From: Thalassospira sp. ER-Se-21-Dark
Lineage (GTDB): Bacteria; Pseudomonadota; Alphaproteobacteria; Rhodospirillales; Thalassospiraceae
Direction: 5' to 3'
NCBI RefSeq assembly: GCF_017922435.1
Contig: NZ_VDEZ01000002.1
Span: 806,001-870,000 of the forward strand
DNA: 64,000 nucleotides
The notes below the pieces were generated by a model that saw only the letters and a list, made by a program, of their open reading frames with translations, searched no databases and was not told the DNA's origin. The position numbers were made by a program, and so were the translations under genes. Below are positions 38,618 through 48,640 of this stretch, piece after piece (within the stretch, counting starts at the first letter, position 1; each line of letters opens with the position of its first letter).

Positions 38618-39363
38618 CAGTTAACCCCCTGGAACAGGCGATCAAAGCGGATGCTGCCAAGGTCATAAACCGGCTGGGAGCTGTCCTTGGAATAGAACAG
38701 GAATTCAGCACGACCAACCAGGTTTTCAATCGGGACAAACCGGAAGCGCGACGGGAAGGCACGGCTGTCTGCCGAATTGTCGCGGTTATCACCCATCATG
38801 AAGAAATGACCTTCGGGAACGGTGAAAGCTTCGGTGTTGTCGCTCGGTCCCTGATCGCCAAACATCTCGAGAATGCGATGCACGCGGCCATTGGGCAGGG
38901 TTTCGATATATTGCGGCACTGCGGCTGATCGCCCGCCACCATCGGTCAGGATGTAATCCTCGATGCGCTCGCGCTCGATCATCTTGTTGTTGATGTAAAG
39001 GCGGCCTTCCTTGACCTGAACCGTATCGCCCGGCAGGCCGATCACACGCTTGATGTAATCCTGCGAGGTATCAGACGGCAGTTTGAAGACAACCACATCG
39101 CCACGTTCCGGCTCGCTTTCAAACACACGGCCCGGAATGATCGGCAGGCTGAACGGCATGCTGTGCTTCGAATACCCATAAGAGAATTTCGACACAAACA
39201 GGTAATCCCCCACCAGCAAGGTCGGGATCATCGAGCCAGACGGAATATTGAACGGTTCGAAAGCAAAGGTCCGAACCATAAGTGCAATGACAATGGCCCA
39301 GAAAACGGTCTTCAAGGTGTCGAGCAAACCACCCGTTTTCTTCTTATGCACAAGCTTTTCCAT
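38617..39363 (-). CDS. lepB: Signal peptidase I
   Basis: LepB removes signal peptides from exported proteins. The 248-residue membrane protein has one N-terminal helix (about residues 17-36) followed by the catalytic Ser44 in NIPSGSMIPTLL and Lys105 in DYIKRVIGLPGD, then GDNRDNSADSR. I chose the ATG at 39363; a TTG at 39378 would add five residues. It starts 25 bases after acpS and overlaps rnc. Confidence 0.95.
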   Translation of the reverse strand: MEKLVHKKKTGGLLDTLKTVFWAIVIALMVRTFAFEPFNIPSGSMIPTLLVGDYLFVSKFSYGYSKHSMPFSLPIIPGRVFESEPERGDVVVFKLPSDTSQDYIKRVIGLPGDTVQVKEGRLYINNKMIERERIEDYILTDGGGRSAAVPQYIETLPNGRVHRILEMFGDQGPSDNTEAFTVPEGHFFMMGDNRDNSADSRAFPSRFRFVPIENLVGRAEFLFYSKDSSQPVYDLGSIRFDRLFQGVN

Positions 39364-39388
39364 TCCGTGTTCAACCAATCAATTTTTG

Positions 39389-39784
39389 TCAATCTGCCGA
39401 AATCACAACGACCGCATTGGCCATCGGATATTCGTCCGTCAGGGTCACATACACAGAGGCAGTTTTCCCATCCGGGGTCAATTCTTCAAGTCGTGCTTGC
39501 GCACCTTCAATCAAAACCATATCGGGCTTGCCGCTGGGCTGATGTACCACACCCATGGTGTTATGATAAACACCGCGACGAAAACCGGTCCCAAGCGCCT
39601 TTGAACAGGCTTCCTTGGCGGCAAACGCCATGGCCAGCGACGAAGCAGTCCGGTGCGGCTTGCGTTTGGCACGCGCAATCTCGATATCGGTAAAGACACG
39701 CTTCATGAAACGCTCACCATGGCGTTCAAGAGTAGCCTCTATCCGACGGATATCGCATAAATCTGTGCCAATCCCAATGATCAT
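39389..39784 (-). CDS. acpS: Holo-[acyl-carrier-protein] synthase
   Basis: AcpS attaches the phosphopantetheine arm of CoA to acyl carrier protein. The 131-residue protein has Asp8 in GIGTDLCDI and the Mg-binding glutamate in AAKEACSKALGTG near residue 58-70. It follows pdxJ without any gap and precedes lepB by 25 bases. Confidence 0.96.
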   Translation of the reverse strand: MIIGIGTDLCDIRRIEATLERHGERFMKRVFTDIEIARAKRKPHRTASSLAMAFAAKEACSKALGTGFRRGVYHNTMGVVHQPSGKPDMVLIEGAQARLEELTPDGKTASVYVTLTDEYPMANAVVVISAD

Positions 39785-40534
39785 TTACGCATAACCTGCC
39801 TGCGTGCGTGCTTCATCCATCAAACGGCGCATTTCGGCAATCGCCGCTTCAAGCCCGACAAACACCGCCTCACCAATCAGGAAATGCCCGATATTAAGCT
39901 CGGCAATTTCCGGCATGGCGGCAATCGGCTTGACGGTTTCAAAATTCAAACCGTGACCGGCATGAATTTCAAGTCCGATCCCTGCCCCATATTGCACAGC
40001 ATGGCGGATACGGTCCAGTTCACGGGCGCGTTCTTCGTCGGTCTTCGCATCGCAATAGGCCCCGGTATGGATCTCCACCACGGGCGCACCAAGGCTTTTG
40101 GCGGCATCAAGCTGTGCTTCGGATGCCTCGATAAACAATGAAACGCGAATGCCGGCATCACCAAGGTCCGAGACAAACCGTTTAAGATGATTATGCCCAC
40201 CGGCAACATCCAGTCCGCCTTCGGTCGTGCGTTCTTCGCGTTTTTCCGGCACCAGGCACACCGCATGCGGCTTGGTCTGAATTGCGATGGCCAGCATTTC
40301 ATCGGTTGCCGCCATCTCGAAATTAAGCGGCAAATCAACTTCTTCGCGCAGGCGCTGCATATCCGCATCACGGATATGGCGACGGTCTTCGCGCAAATGT
40401 GCCGTGATACCATCCGCACCGGCCGCCTTTGCAAGGGCGGCTGCCCGCACCGGATCGGGCAAATCGCCGCCGCGGGCGTTTCGAATGGTCGCAACATGGT
40501 CAATATTGACCCCGAGGCGCAGCTTCGCATTCAT
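39785..40534 (-). CDS. pdxJ: Pyridoxine 5'-phosphate synthase
   Basis: PdxJ closes the ring of pyridoxine 5'-phosphate from 1-deoxyxylulose 5-phosphate and an aminoacetone phosphate in vitamin B6 synthesis. The 249-residue protein begins with [17 protein letters not shown], has [16 protein letters not shown] and the C-terminal GHGLNFETV and [11 protein letters not shown] patterns. It overlaps the DUF2062 gene by four bases. Confidence 0.96.
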   Translation of the reverse strand: MNAKLRLGVNIDHVATIRNARGGDLPDPVRAAALAKAAGADGITAHLREDRRHIRDADMQRLREEVDLPLNFEMAATDEMLAIAIQTKPHAVCLVPEKREERTTEGGLDVAGGHNHLKRFVSDLGDAGIRVSLFIEASEAQLDAAKSLGAPVVEIHTGAYCDAKTDEERARELDRIRHAVQYGAGIGLEIHAGHGLNFETVKPIAAMPEIAELNIGHFLIGEAVFVGLEAAIAEMRRLMDEARTQAGYA

Positions 40535-41241
40535 GATGTTTCATCCTGCTTTTTGGTGGCGTGCTTTGCGGCAGTTCCGATCTTTTCCTTGGCACTTTCA
40601 AGCATCGGGCCAAGGCCATGGCGCTCGGTCTTTTTCATCCGGCGCAAGATGCGGTTATGGCGATAAATCACAACCGCACGGCGGATCGGGAAGTAAAACA
40701 GCATCCAGATAACAATCGTGGTCGGAATGCAGCCAACCACCATCGGCCAGATGATATCAACAATGCTGGCCCAAAGTTGCCCCAGTGCCTGCTGATCGCT
40801 GACATCCCAATTGCCGAAAATAAGCCCGCCACCGACATAGTTCAGGCCAAGGACAACGAACTCCCACAGCACCGCCATATCGAAATGCACTGTCGAACTT
40901 GCCGAATGCGCGCCAAGGATCCAGTTACCACAGGTATAAAGCCACAACCAGATAAACGGAAACGTCCAGGGATTGCCAACCACTGTGCCCAAAAGCGACG
41001 CCACCACGTTACTGCGCGTTAAAAGGCTCAGCAGTGTCGAGATGACAAAGTGGAACCCGATAAACGGCGTGAAAGACACCGCCGCCCCGATCGCAAAACC
41101 CGATGCGATGCTATAGGGCGACCCGGGCAAACGGGCGACGCGATGGGCAAAATACTGTGACGAACGACGCCATCCGCCGCGCGGCCATACCACGTTGCGT
41201 ACACGCTGAAAGGATGAAGGTTTGCTGCGGCGCCGAAACAT
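40531..41241 (-). CDS. DUF2062 domain membrane protein
   Basis: The 236-residue protein matches the DUF2062 pattern: [23 protein letters not shown], then [22 protein letters not shown], with about four hydrophobic segments and a positively charged start and end. Function is unknown. It is first in the run that continues with pdxJ (ATGA overlap), 129 bp after rsh. Confidence 0.88.
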   Translation of the reverse strand: MFRRRSKPSSFQRVRNVVWPRGGWRRSSQYFAHRVARLPGSPYSIASGFAIGAAVSFTPFIGFHFVISTLLSLLTRSNVVASLLGTVVGNPWTFPFIWLWLYTCGNWILGAHSASSTVHFDMAVLWEFVVLGLNYVGGGLIFGNWDVSDQQALGQLWASIVDIIWPMVVGCIPTTIVIWMLFYFPIRRAVVIYRHNRILRRMKKTERHGLGPMLESAKEKIGTAAKHATKKQDETS

Positions 41242-41370
41242 GCGGGGTCAGTTCTGGATCTAATCACGTAATGCTAAAATCTTGAAGCATATGCGTAAGT
41301 GCTGACTGCGCGATTGGCAAGGCTTTTGCGCCAAATTCGCCTAAAAGGTGAAGGCGTTTACAGTTCGCCG

Positions 41371-43515
41371 TCACCCGCGCGCGCGTTCAACGGCATTGAC
41401 CACCGGTGTGGCACGCAATGCGGCAATGATATTGGTCAGGTGTTTGACATCGACCACATCGATATCAATCAGCATTTCAAAGAAGTCTGTTGTGCGATTG
41501 GTAAAGCGCAGATTGGTGATATTGCCATGGTTCTTGGCAATCACGCTGGTGATTGAACTAAGCGCGCCCTGCTCGTGGCCGACGGTCAATCCAAGGCGGC
41601 CGATGAAATGTTCCGGTTCGCCCTCGTTATCCCACCCGACATCAAGCCAGCGTTCCGGCTGCTCGGTAAAGGTTTCAAGCGTATCGCAGTCAATCGTATG
41701 GATTGTCACCCCCTTGCCGGTTGTAACAATCCCGACAATGCGGTCCCCCGGCAGCGGGTGGCAACAGCCGGCATAATGCACGGCCATACCGGGAATAAGG
41801 CCCTTGATCGGGATGGCGTGATCATGTTTGCGGGCGCGCACCTTATCAAGTGGCACAACCTTGCGCGCCGTTTCCTTGTCCTTGGTGCCCGGGAACACGG
41901 CATGAACAACTTCACGCCCGGTGTGATGCCCGGCCCCGACAAGGGTCAAAAGCGCATCAACCGACGGCTGCTTGAAGATTTTAAGAACCCCTTCAAGCGC
42001 CTTGTCGGAATAATCATAACCTTCCTGACGGAACGCCTTTTGCAGGATCGCCTTGCCAAGATCCTTGTACTGGTCTTCCTGCTGCTGGCGGATAAAGCGG
42101 CGAATTCGCGCCCGCGCCTTGCCGGTAACAACAAACCGTTCCCAGGTCGGATTCGGCGTCTGCGCCTTCGATGTTACGATTTCGACTTGGTCACCGTTAT
42201 TGAGCACCGTGCGCAACGGCACCATCGCGCCATTGACCTTGGCCCCGACACAGGTATCGCCGATGTGGGTGTGGATCATATAGGCGAAATCGACCGGGGT
42301 TGCGCGGGCCGGAAGCGCAATCACATCGCCCTTCGGGCTAAAGCAGAACACCTGATCCTGGAACATCGCAAGCTTGGTATGTTCAAGGAATTCTTCCGGT
42401 TCGGACGCGTGTTCCAGAATATCAAGGAGGTCACGCAGCCAACGATACTGCACCCCTTCCTTCTGCTGACCGGTCGGTGCTTCCTGTTTATAGGCCCAGT
42501 GTGCTGCCACACCGTTTTCGTTGACCTCGTGCATCTGGCGGGTACGGATCTGAACCTCGATCCGGTGATTTTCCGGGCCCAGCACCGTGGTATGGATCGA
42601 ACGATATCCGTTAGGTTTCGGGGTCGAAATATAATCCTTGAACCGTCCCGGAACCACTTTGTAATTGGCGTGCAGATATCCCAGCACTTCGTAGCAATTG
42701 GGCATGTCATCGACCAGCACGCGAAACGCCATGATGTCAGACAGCTCACCAAAGGTGATGTTCTTGCGCTGCATCTTCTGCCAGATCGAATAGGGCCGCT
42801 TTTCGCGCCCGTAAATGTCGACCTTAAGCCCCTGGCGCGAAATGACTTCGGTCAGTTCGGAAACAATCCGGCTGACGACGTTGTCGTCCTTCTCGCGCAG
42901 GAATTCCAGACGTGCGAGGATCGAATCACGTGCTTCGGGATTGATATGCTGGAAGGCCAGATCTTCAAGCTCTTCCTTGATGTCATGCATACCGATGCGC
43001 TCGGCAAGCGGGGCATAAATCTCAAGCGTTTCAGCAGCGATCCGCACGCGCTTTTCCGGCTTGGAGATATAATGCAACGTCCGCATGTTGTGCAGTCGGT
43101 CGGCAAGTTTGACCAGCAACACGCGAATGTCTTCGGACATCGCCAAAAGCAGTTTGCGGAAGTTTTCCGCCTGCTTGGAATCAGCGGACTTCAGCTCGAT
43201 CTGGGTCAGCTTGGTCACACCATCGACCAGCTTCATGATGTTGGTCCCGAAAAGCTTGGTGATCTCTTCAGGCGTCGCATCGGTATCTTCGATGGTGTCG
43301 TGCAGAAGGGCCGTGATGATCGTGTCGCAATCAAGCTTGTAATTGGTCAGAATGCCTGCGACTTCAATCGGATGGGAAAAATACGGGTCACCGGATGCGC
43401 GCTTTTGCGAACCGTGTTTCTGGGTCGCATAGACATAGGCCCGGTTCAGCGTGGTTTCGCACGCATCGGGGTCGTATGCCTTAACCCGTTCAACAAGTTC
43501 GTATTGGCGCATCAT
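41371..43515 (-). CDS. rsh: Bifunctional (p)ppGpp synthetase/hydrolase (Rsh, SpoT/RelA family)
   Basis: Rsh makes and breaks the alarmone (p)ppGpp in the stringent response. The 714-residue protein has the HD hydrolase domain (HPIEVAGIL and ALLHDTIEDT near residues 47-76), the synthetase domain with GRFKDYISTPKPNGYRS (about 296-312), then TGS (DVIALPARATPVDFAY) and a C-terminal ACT domain. The RFKD motif, not EFDD, marks a bifunctional enzyme. It lies after rpoZ and before the DUF2062 gene, the usual alphaproteobacterial order. Confidence 0.95.
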   Translation of the reverse strand: MMRQYELVERVKAYDPDACETTLNRAYVYATQKHGSQKRASGDPYFSHPIEVAGILTNYKLDCDTIITALLHDTIEDTDATPEEITKLFGTNIMKLVDGVTKLTQIELKSADSKQAENFRKLLLAMSEDIRVLLVKLADRLHNMRTLHYISKPEKRVRIAAETLEIYAPLAERIGMHDIKEELEDLAFQHINPEARDSILARLEFLREKDDNVVSRIVSELTEVISRQGLKVDIYGREKRPYSIWQKMQRKNITFGELSDIMAFRVLVDDMPNCYEVLGYLHANYKVVPGRFKDYISTPKPNGYRSIHTTVLGPENHRIEVQIRTRQMHEVNENGVAAHWAYKQEAPTGQQKEGVQYRWLRDLLDILEHASEPEEFLEHTKLAMFQDQVFCFSPKGDVIALPARATPVDFAYMIHTHIGDTCVGAKVNGAMVPLRTVLNNGDQVEIVTSKAQTPNPTWERFVVTGKARARIRRFIRQQQEDQYKDLGKAILQKAFRQEGYDYSDKALEGVLKIFKQPSVDALLTLVGAGHHTGREVVHAVFPGTKDKETARKVVPLDKVRARKHDHAIPIKGLIPGMAVHYAGCCHPLPGDRIVGIVTTGKGVTIHTIDCDTLETFTEQPERWLDVGWDNEGEPEHFIGRLGLTVGHEQGALSSITSVIAKNHGNITNLRFTNRTTDFFEMLIDIDVVDVKHLTNIIAALRATPVVNAVERARG

Positions 43516-43582
43516 TCAGGGGCATCTCCGCAATTTTCCCAAGGGGATATAGTTCGTCCCCTTTCATAAGATAGTACGATCT

Positions 43583-43620
43583 GGACAAAAAAAAGCCACG
43601 GAAGATAAACACCGTGGCTC
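43583..43620 (-). terminator. Terminator of rpoZ
   Basis: AGCCACGG (43594-43601) pairs with CCGTGGCT (43612-43619). On the minus strand it is followed by eight T residues, a strong intrinsic terminator, placed between rpoZ and rsh. Confidence 0.88.
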
Positions 43621-43657
43621 TTCTTTTGGAAAGGTTCAGATCAAAACCAGTCTGACC

Positions 43658-43990
43658 TTATTCTTCTTCCGACGGAGCAACAACGCCAGCGGAAGCATCT
43701 TCAACAGCTTCAGCAACCAGCTTCGGACCGAAATCGTCTTCGGTTTCTTCCGGCTCATCGGCTTCAACATGCCGCTGCAGACCCTGCACCATGCCATTGC
43801 GCAGATCGTCAAAATCAACCGTTACTTCGGCAATTTCACGCAGCGCAACAACCGGGTTCTTGTCGTTGTCACGATCAATGGTCAGTTCTGCACCGGCCGA
43901 GATGTTGCGTGCACGCTGAGCTGCGAGCATTACAAGCTCAAAGCGGTTCGGAATCTTGTCAACGCAATCTTCGACGGTAACGCGCGCCAT
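43658..43990 (-). CDS. rpoZ: RNA polymerase omega subunit
   Basis: Omega helps assemble RNA polymerase and forms part of a ppGpp-binding site in many proteobacteria. The 110-residue protein starts [28 protein letters not shown] with the fully conserved core; the last 35 residues are an acidic tail. It lies upstream of rsh and downstream of folK, which puts the polymerase and alarmone enzyme side by side. Confidence 0.96.
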   Translation of the reverse strand: MARVTVEDCVDKIPNRFELVMLAAQRARNISAGAELTIDRDNDKNPVVALREIAEVTVDFDDLRNGMVQGLQRHVEADEPEETEDDFGPKLVAEAVEDASAGVVAPSEEE

Positions 43991-44099
43991 AAATGTCTCC
44001 AGAAATACTTTTGGGGTGTCCAGACCGAGCTTTATAGCGTCGGATCACGTGTGTTGCAACAGCGAAACCACTCTTTCGATCAGGTTTTCGCATGCTTTA

Positions 44100-44618
44100 T
44101 CAGCCATTCGTTTGTTTGCGAATCTGCTGATCGGCCGGCAGATCCGAAATCAGATCGTCTACTGTGCGGTTCAAAACCGGGTGAACCCAGTCGGCAACCA
44201 CATCCCGCAAGGGCAGCAAGACAAACGCCCGCTCGGCCATGCGCGGGTGCGGCACATGAATGCCGCCGTCCTCACGCACCAATTCCCGGCCATAGGCAAT
44301 CAGGTCAAGGTCAATGACGCGCGCGGCATTGCGTTCCCGCCGGACACGCCCGAATTCGGCCTCAACGTCATGCAAACGTTCAAGCAGATCATGCGCTGAC
44401 AAGCCCGTCGAAATGCGTGCAACACCGTTCACGTACCAGGGCTGATCGGAAATCGGCACCGGTGCGGTTTCATAAAACGATGACACCTGATCAATCGAAA
44501 TGTCGCCATTTTCGGCCAATCGACGCAGTGCGGCTTTCAATGTTTGTGCAGGCGCACCATATTCTTCGGTAGGCAAATTTGCACCGAAAGCAATCAGGAT
44601 AGCGTCATCCGCGATCAT
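44100..44618 (-). CDS. folK: HPPK, 2-amino-4-hydroxy-6-hydroxymethyldihydropteridine pyrophosphokinase
   Basis: FolK transfers pyrophosphate to the pterin in folate synthesis. The 172-residue product begins MIADDAILIAFGANLP and has the signature ERNAARVIDLDLIAYG (about residues 98-113) and HPRMAERAFVLLPL. I chose the ATG at 44618, because the frame that extends to 44762 adds 48 unconserved residues; the Shine-Dalgarno is weak for both. It is followed by rpoZ after 109 bp. Confidence 0.9.
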   Translation of the reverse strand: MIADDAILIAFGANLPTEEYGAPAQTLKAALRRLAENGDISIDQVSSFYETAPVPISDQPWYVNGVARISTGLSAHDLLERLHDVEAEFGRVRRERNAARVIDLDLIAYGRELVREDGGIHVPHPRMAERAFVLLPLRDVVADWVHPVLNRTVDDLISDLPADQQIRKQTNG

Positions 44619-44848
44619 GCTGGTGTCTGACGGTGAAGAATTGCGCACAAAGAAGACCTTCGGTTCGGTGATTGGGCGTATGACAAGGTTCGGGAAGACG
44701 GCATATCTAAGGGAGCCACCCTGCTCTGTCCACGATATTTTCGCCTTTCTTTGTCCCTGCACCCACGGTAAACATGAAAGGTCTGTATTTGAAAGTTCCG
44801 TATTTTAGGAACTCTAATAATTAAATTTGATGTTTGAGGAATTTAACG

Positions 44849-45457
44849 ATGATTTTTTACCCGCAAGAACGCATCGGGTTATTTATCGACGGCTCCAATC
44901 TTTATGCCGCTGCCCGTGCCCTTGGTTTTGACATTGATTATAAACGTCTTTTGGACCTTTTTGCCCAGAAAGGTCAGCTGATCCGGGCCTTCTACTACAC
45001 CGCCCTGATTGAAGATCAGGAATATTCCCCGATCCGCCCGCTTGTCGATTGGCTGGACTATAACGGCTACACCATGGTCACCAAACCGACCAAGGAGTTC
45101 ACCGACGCCGCCGGTCGCCGCAAGATCAAGGGCAACATGGATATCGAGTTGGCAATTGACGTCATGGAAATGGCGCAACACCTTGATCATGTTGTTATTT
45201 TCTCGGGCGATGGTGATTTCCGCCGTCTGGTTGACGCCGTGCAGCGCAAAGGTGTGCGCGTCACTGTTGTTTCGACCGTCAAATCAAACCCGCCAATGGT
45301 TGCCGACGAATTGCGCCGTCAGGCCGATAACTTTATCGAACTGACCGCCCTTGAAGGCACGATTGCGCGCAAGGTTCAGCAACGCCGCGACGACGATCAT
45401 CCCGATATCGACGATCATCCTGAACATCCCGATCTCGAAGAATTCGATTACGATTGA
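44849..45457 (+). CDS. NYN domain (LabA/DUF88-type) protein
   Basis: The 202-residue protein belongs to the NYN/LabA-like PIN-fold group, thought to be nucleases acting on RNA. GLFIDGSNLYAAARALGFDIDY at the start and later MDIELAIDVMEMA and VIFSGDGDFRRLVDAVQRKG give the acidic metal-binding set. The C-terminal 35 residues are rich in Asp and His. I chose the ATG at 44849, because GAGGA lies eight bases upstream. It heads a plus-strand run with the uracil-DNA glycosylase and recQ. Its RNA target is unknown. Confidence 0.88.
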   Translation: MIFYPQERIGLFIDGSNLYAAARALGFDIDYKRLLDLFAQKGQLIRAFYYTALIEDQEYSPIRPLVDWLDYNGYTMVTKPTKEFTDAAGRRKIKGNMDIELAIDVMEMAQHLDHVVIFSGDGDFRRLVDAVQRKGVRVTVVSTVKSNPPMVADELRRQADNFIELTALEGTIARKVQQRRDDDHPDIDDHPEHPDLEEFDYD

Positions 45458-45497
45458 TCGCGACACTGCGTCGCCCGTCACCCTGCCCTGATCACCA

Positions 45498-45523
45498 CCG
45501 GTTACAGCCCGCACTGTAACCGG
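45498..45523. repeat. Perfect 10-bp hairpin between the NYN gene and uracil-DNA glycosylase
   Basis: CCGGTTACAG and CTGTAACCGG are separated by CCCGCA. No T-run follows on either strand, so it is not a typical terminator. It lies 18 bases before the glycosylase ATG. Confidence 0.55.
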
Positions 45524-45541
45524 CAAAACGTCAGACTTGCC

Positions 45542-46183
45542 ATGACCGCCTATCAGCAACCCGATATCGATTGTCAGCTTTGCCCGCGCCTTGTTGAATT
45601 CCGCCGCAAGAATCAGGAAAAATTTCCAGAATTCTACAACGGTCCTGTCCGTCCGTTCGGACCGCTTGATGCGCGTCTTCTGATCGTTGGTCTTGCCCCC
45701 GGGCTCAAGGGGGCTAATGCCACTGGCCGCCCTTTCACCGGCGACTATGCGGGTGATCTTTTGTACGACACGCTTAAAAAATTCGGCTTTGCCAAGGGCA
45801 CCTATGACAAACGCCCGGATGACGGCCTTGAACTGGTTGATTGCCGCATCACCAACGCGGTGAAATGCGTTCCCCCGGAAAACAAACCCACCGGGCCAGA
45901 GGCCAATACATGCCGCCCGTTCCTGATCAGCGAATTTGATGCCATGAAGAACCTGTCGGCCATTCTTTGCCTTGGGCAGGTCGCCCATCAGGCGATGCTG
46001 CGCACCTTCGGGCTCAAGCTTTCATCGCTGAAATTTGGCCATGGCGCGTCGCATAAAATGGAAAATGGCATCACATTGTTTGATAGCTATCACTGTTCGC
46101 GCTACAACACCCAGACCTATCGCCTGACGCCAGAGATGTTTGAAAACGTCTTTGCCGGAATTCGCGCACATCTGGACGGTTAA
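45542..46183 (+). CDS. Family 5 uracil-DNA glycosylase (UdgB type, Fe-S)
   Basis: The enzyme removes uracil (and often hypoxanthine) from DNA. The 213-residue protein has motif [20 protein letters not shown] (about residues 50-68), typical of family 5 in lacking the polar residue of family 1, and motif [15 protein letters not shown] near the end. Cysteines at 11 and 14 plus [19 protein letters not shown] and a later Cys form the likely 4Fe-4S site. It is followed by recQ and preceded by the NYN gene. Confidence 0.9.
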   Translation: MTAYQQPDIDCQLCPRLVEFRRKNQEKFPEFYNGPVRPFGPLDARLLIVGLAPGLKGANATGRPFTGDYAGDLLYDTLKKFGFAKGTYDKRPDDGLELVDCRITNAVKCVPPENKPTGPEANTCRPFLISEFDAMKNLSAILCLGQVAHQAMLRTFGLKLSSLKFGHGASHKMENGITLFDSYHCSRYNTQTYRLTPEMFENVFAGIRAHLDG

Positions 46184-46202
46184 TTTGCCCGATACATTGC
46201 CC

Positions 46203-48035
46203 ATGCCCGACCTTCTCGACCGACCTGTACAACGTCAGCCGATTGACGTTCTGCAAGAAGTGTTCGGCTATGACAGCTTTCGTGGCCAACAGGCTGAAAT
46301 CATTGATCATGTCATCGCTGGAAATGATGCACTCGTCCTGATGCCGACTGGCGGCGGCAAGTCGCTTTGCTATCAGGTGCCAGCCCTGTGCCGCCCGGGA
46401 ACGGCGGTTGTCGTATCCCCACTGATCGCGCTTATGAAGGATCAGGTTGATGCCCTTAATCAGCTGGGCGTCAAGGCCGCCTTTATCAATTCGACCCTTG
46501 CCCCCGATGCCGCGCGCGAAATTGAAACGCGTGCCGTCGATGGTGATATCGATCTTCTCTATGTGGCGCCGGAACGTTTTGCCTCTGACCGGTTCTTGAA
46601 CCTGCTCGACCGGATCAGCATTTCATTGTTTGCAATTGATGAAGCCCACTGCGTGTCGCAATGGGGCCATGATTTCCGCCCGGAATATCGCCGGCTTGAT
46701 TTGCTGCCAACCCGCTTTGCCCATGTGCCGCGCATTGCGCTGACGGCAACGGCCGATACACCGACCCGCAAAGACATTGCCGAAAACCTGCATCTGACCG
46801 ATGCACAGTGCTTTATCACCGGCTTTGACCGCCCGAACATCACCTATCGCATTGAAACCAAGGGCAATGCCAAGCAACGCCTGCTGTCGTTCCTTAATCG
46901 CGAACATGCAAAGGATGCTGGGATTGTCTATTGCCTGTCACGACGCAAAACCGAAGACGTCGCGCAATGGCTTTCGGAAAATGGTCGACCGGCCCTGCCG
47001 TATCACGCTGGTCTGGCACAGGAAACACGCCAACTTCATCAGGACCGCTTCCTGCGTGAAGACGGGCTGATCATCTGTGCCACTGTGGCCTTTGGCATGG
47101 GGATCGACAAACCCAATGTCCGCTTTGTCGCCCATCTCAATCTGCCCAAAAGCATGGAAGCCTATTATCAGGAAACCGGGCGTGCCGGGCGTGACGGACT
47201 GCCGGCCAATGCGTGGATGAATTACGATCTGTCCGATATCGTTTCGATCCGAAGCATGGTGGCCGGATCCGACGCCCCCGAAGCCCAGAAACGCATTGAG
47301 TCGCGTAAACTCGATGCGCTGGTTGGTCTTGCGGAAACGACCCGTTGCCGCCGTCAGGTGATCCTGTCCTATTTTGGTGAAGATCGGCACGAGCCGTGCG
47401 GCAACTGCGACACCTGCCTTGAACCGGTTGACACCTGGGATGCAACCCAGGCCTCTCGCAAGGCGCTGTCGGCGGTGTATCGCACCGGCCAACGCTTTGG
47501 CCCGGCACATGTGATCGAAGTCCTGATGGGTCGCAAGACCGAAAAAATCCGCCAAAACGGCCATGACAAGCTTTCGGTCTATGCCATTGGCAAGGACATT
47601 GCGCAGCCACAATGGCGCTCGGTCTTCCGACAGCTCCTTGCCATGGGATATCTCGAAGTCGATGTCGAAGGACACGGTGGCGTCTATTTGACCGAGGAGT
47701 CCCGACCGGTGCTGCGCGGCGAAAAAGTCGTCGAAATGCGCAAGGACCCCGGCGAAAGCAAACGCGCCATGACCAAGCGTCTGCGCGATTTTGATACAGA
47801 GTTCGAAAACGAGGAAGACCGCGATCTTTGGGAACGTTTGCGCACGCTGCGTCGCGAACTGGCCACCAGCCAGAATGTGCCGCCCTATGTGATCTTCAGT
47901 GACCGGACACTATGGGAAATGGTGCGTTTCAAGCCCCGCACCCTTGAAGATATGGCATCCATCAACGGTGTCGGCGTCAAAAAGCTTGATCAGTATGGAT
48001 TGGCATTTCTTGATGTCATGGACGGACGGCGGTAA
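46203..48035 (+). CDS. recQ: ATP-dependent DNA helicase RecQ
   Basis: RecQ is a 3'-5' helicase in recombination and fork repair. The protein has Walker A ([12 protein letters not shown]), DEAH-box ([20 protein letters not shown]), helicase C ([13 protein letters not shown]), a zinc module ([19 protein letters not shown]) and a C-terminal HRDC domain (about residues 525-605). I prefer the ATG at 46203 (610 residues); the frame is open back to 46140, inside the glycosylase gene. The gene starts 20 bases after the glycosylase stop. Confidence 0.94.
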   Translation: MPDLLDRPVQRQPIDVLQEVFGYDSFRGQQAEIIDHVIAGNDALVLMPTGGGKSLCYQVPALCRPGTAVVVSPLIALMKDQVDALNQLGVKAAFINSTLAPDAAREIETRAVDGDIDLLYVAPERFASDRFLNLLDRISISLFAIDEAHCVSQWGHDFRPEYRRLDLLPTRFAHVPRIALTATADTPTRKDIAENLHLTDAQCFITGFDRPNITYRIETKGNAKQRLLSFLNREHAKDAGIVYCLSRRKTEDVAQWLSENGRPALPYHAGLAQETRQLHQDRFLREDGLIICATVAFGMGIDKPNVRFVAHLNLPKSMEAYYQETGRAGRDGLPANAWMNYDLSDIVSIRSMVAGSDAPEAQKRIESRKLDALVGLAETTRCRRQVILSYFGEDRHEPCGNCDTCLEPVDTWDATQASRKALSAVYRTGQRFGPAHVIEVLMGRKTEKIRQNGHDKLSVYAIGKDIAQPQWRSVFRQLLAMGYLEVDVEGHGGVYLTEESRPVLRGEKVVEMRKDPGESKRAMTKRLRDFDTEFENEEDRDLWERLRTLRRELATSQNVPPYVIFSDRTLWEMVRFKPRTLEDMASINGVGVKKLDQYGLAFLDVMDGRR

Positions 48036-48045
48036 TCCGCCGTCC
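48024..48045 (+). repeat. Hairpin overlapping the recQ stop codon
   Basis: GGACGGCGG (48024-48032) pairs with CCGCCGTCC (48037-48045); the loop TAAT contains the TAA stop. The T-run is weak (CTTTT near 48059), so it may stabilise the mRNA end or end transcription poorly. Confidence 0.45.
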
Positions 48046-48076
48046 CGTCATCAAATCATCTTTTGGCAGTTTTGCC

Positions 48077-48640
48077 CTAAAGGCTTGCGCGAATGGCGCT
48101 GACAATTTCCTCGTCTTCCGGCTTGGTCCGACTGTCAAAGCTTTGAATAAGCTTGCCATCGCGGCCAATCAGATATTTGTGGAAATTCCATTGCGGGGCG
48201 TTTTCAGCACCCAATTCCTGCTCCGCCCACTTATAGAACGGGTGCGCATCCGGGCCTTTGACCGTGGTTTTTGATGTCAGCGGGAAGTCGACATCAAAAT
48301 TGACCTCACAGAAATCAAGGATATCGGCATCCTCGCTATATTCCTGTCCGCCAAAATCGGCCGACGGGACGCCAAGGACAACAAGCCCCTCGTCACGGTA
48401 ATCTTCCCACAGTTTCTGCAGGCCGGTATATTGTGGCGTAAACCCGCACATCGAGGCGGTATTTACCAGCAAAACGACTTTGTCGTTATACTCTGAAAGA
48501 TGGATTTCACCGGCATCAATCGCCGGGAAAGAAAAGTCGTATGCAGATGGCGCATCATCCGATGCCATTGTCTCCCTCCAGGACAAACTCACGACAACAA
48601 TAGTAAAGACAAAGAATACAACGAATTGCCGCCTATTCAT
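48077..48640 (-). CDS. Glutathione peroxidase family protein, exported
   Basis: The 187-residue protein reduces peroxides. A hydrophobic N-terminal segment (about residues 5-22) suggests export or a membrane anchor. The catalytic tetrad is present: peroxidatic Cys65 (NTASMCGFTPQY), Gln in FGGQEY, and Trp-Asn in WNFHKYLIG. A further Cys in FCEVNFDVDFP is where thioredoxin-using members have their resolving Cys, so thioredoxin-like partners may be used, not glutathione. I chose the ATG at 48640, preceded by GGAGCGCT and overlapping the upstream stop by eight bases. Confidence 0.88.
   Translation of the reverse strand: MNRRQFVVFFVFTIVVVSLSWRETMASDDAPSAYDFSFPAIDAGEIHLSEYNDKVVLLVNTASMCGFTPQYTGLQKLWEDYRDEGLVVLGVPSADFGGQEYSEDADILDFCEVNFDVDFPLTSKTTVKGPDAHPFYKWAEQELGAENAPQWNFHKYLIGRDGKLIQSFDSRTKPEDEEIVSAIRASL

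Noticed and set aside
41575-43569. A 664-codon open frame on the plus strand opposite rsh
   Set aside because: The minus strand carries a full-length Rsh with all domains; the plus frame is a third-codon-position artefact.
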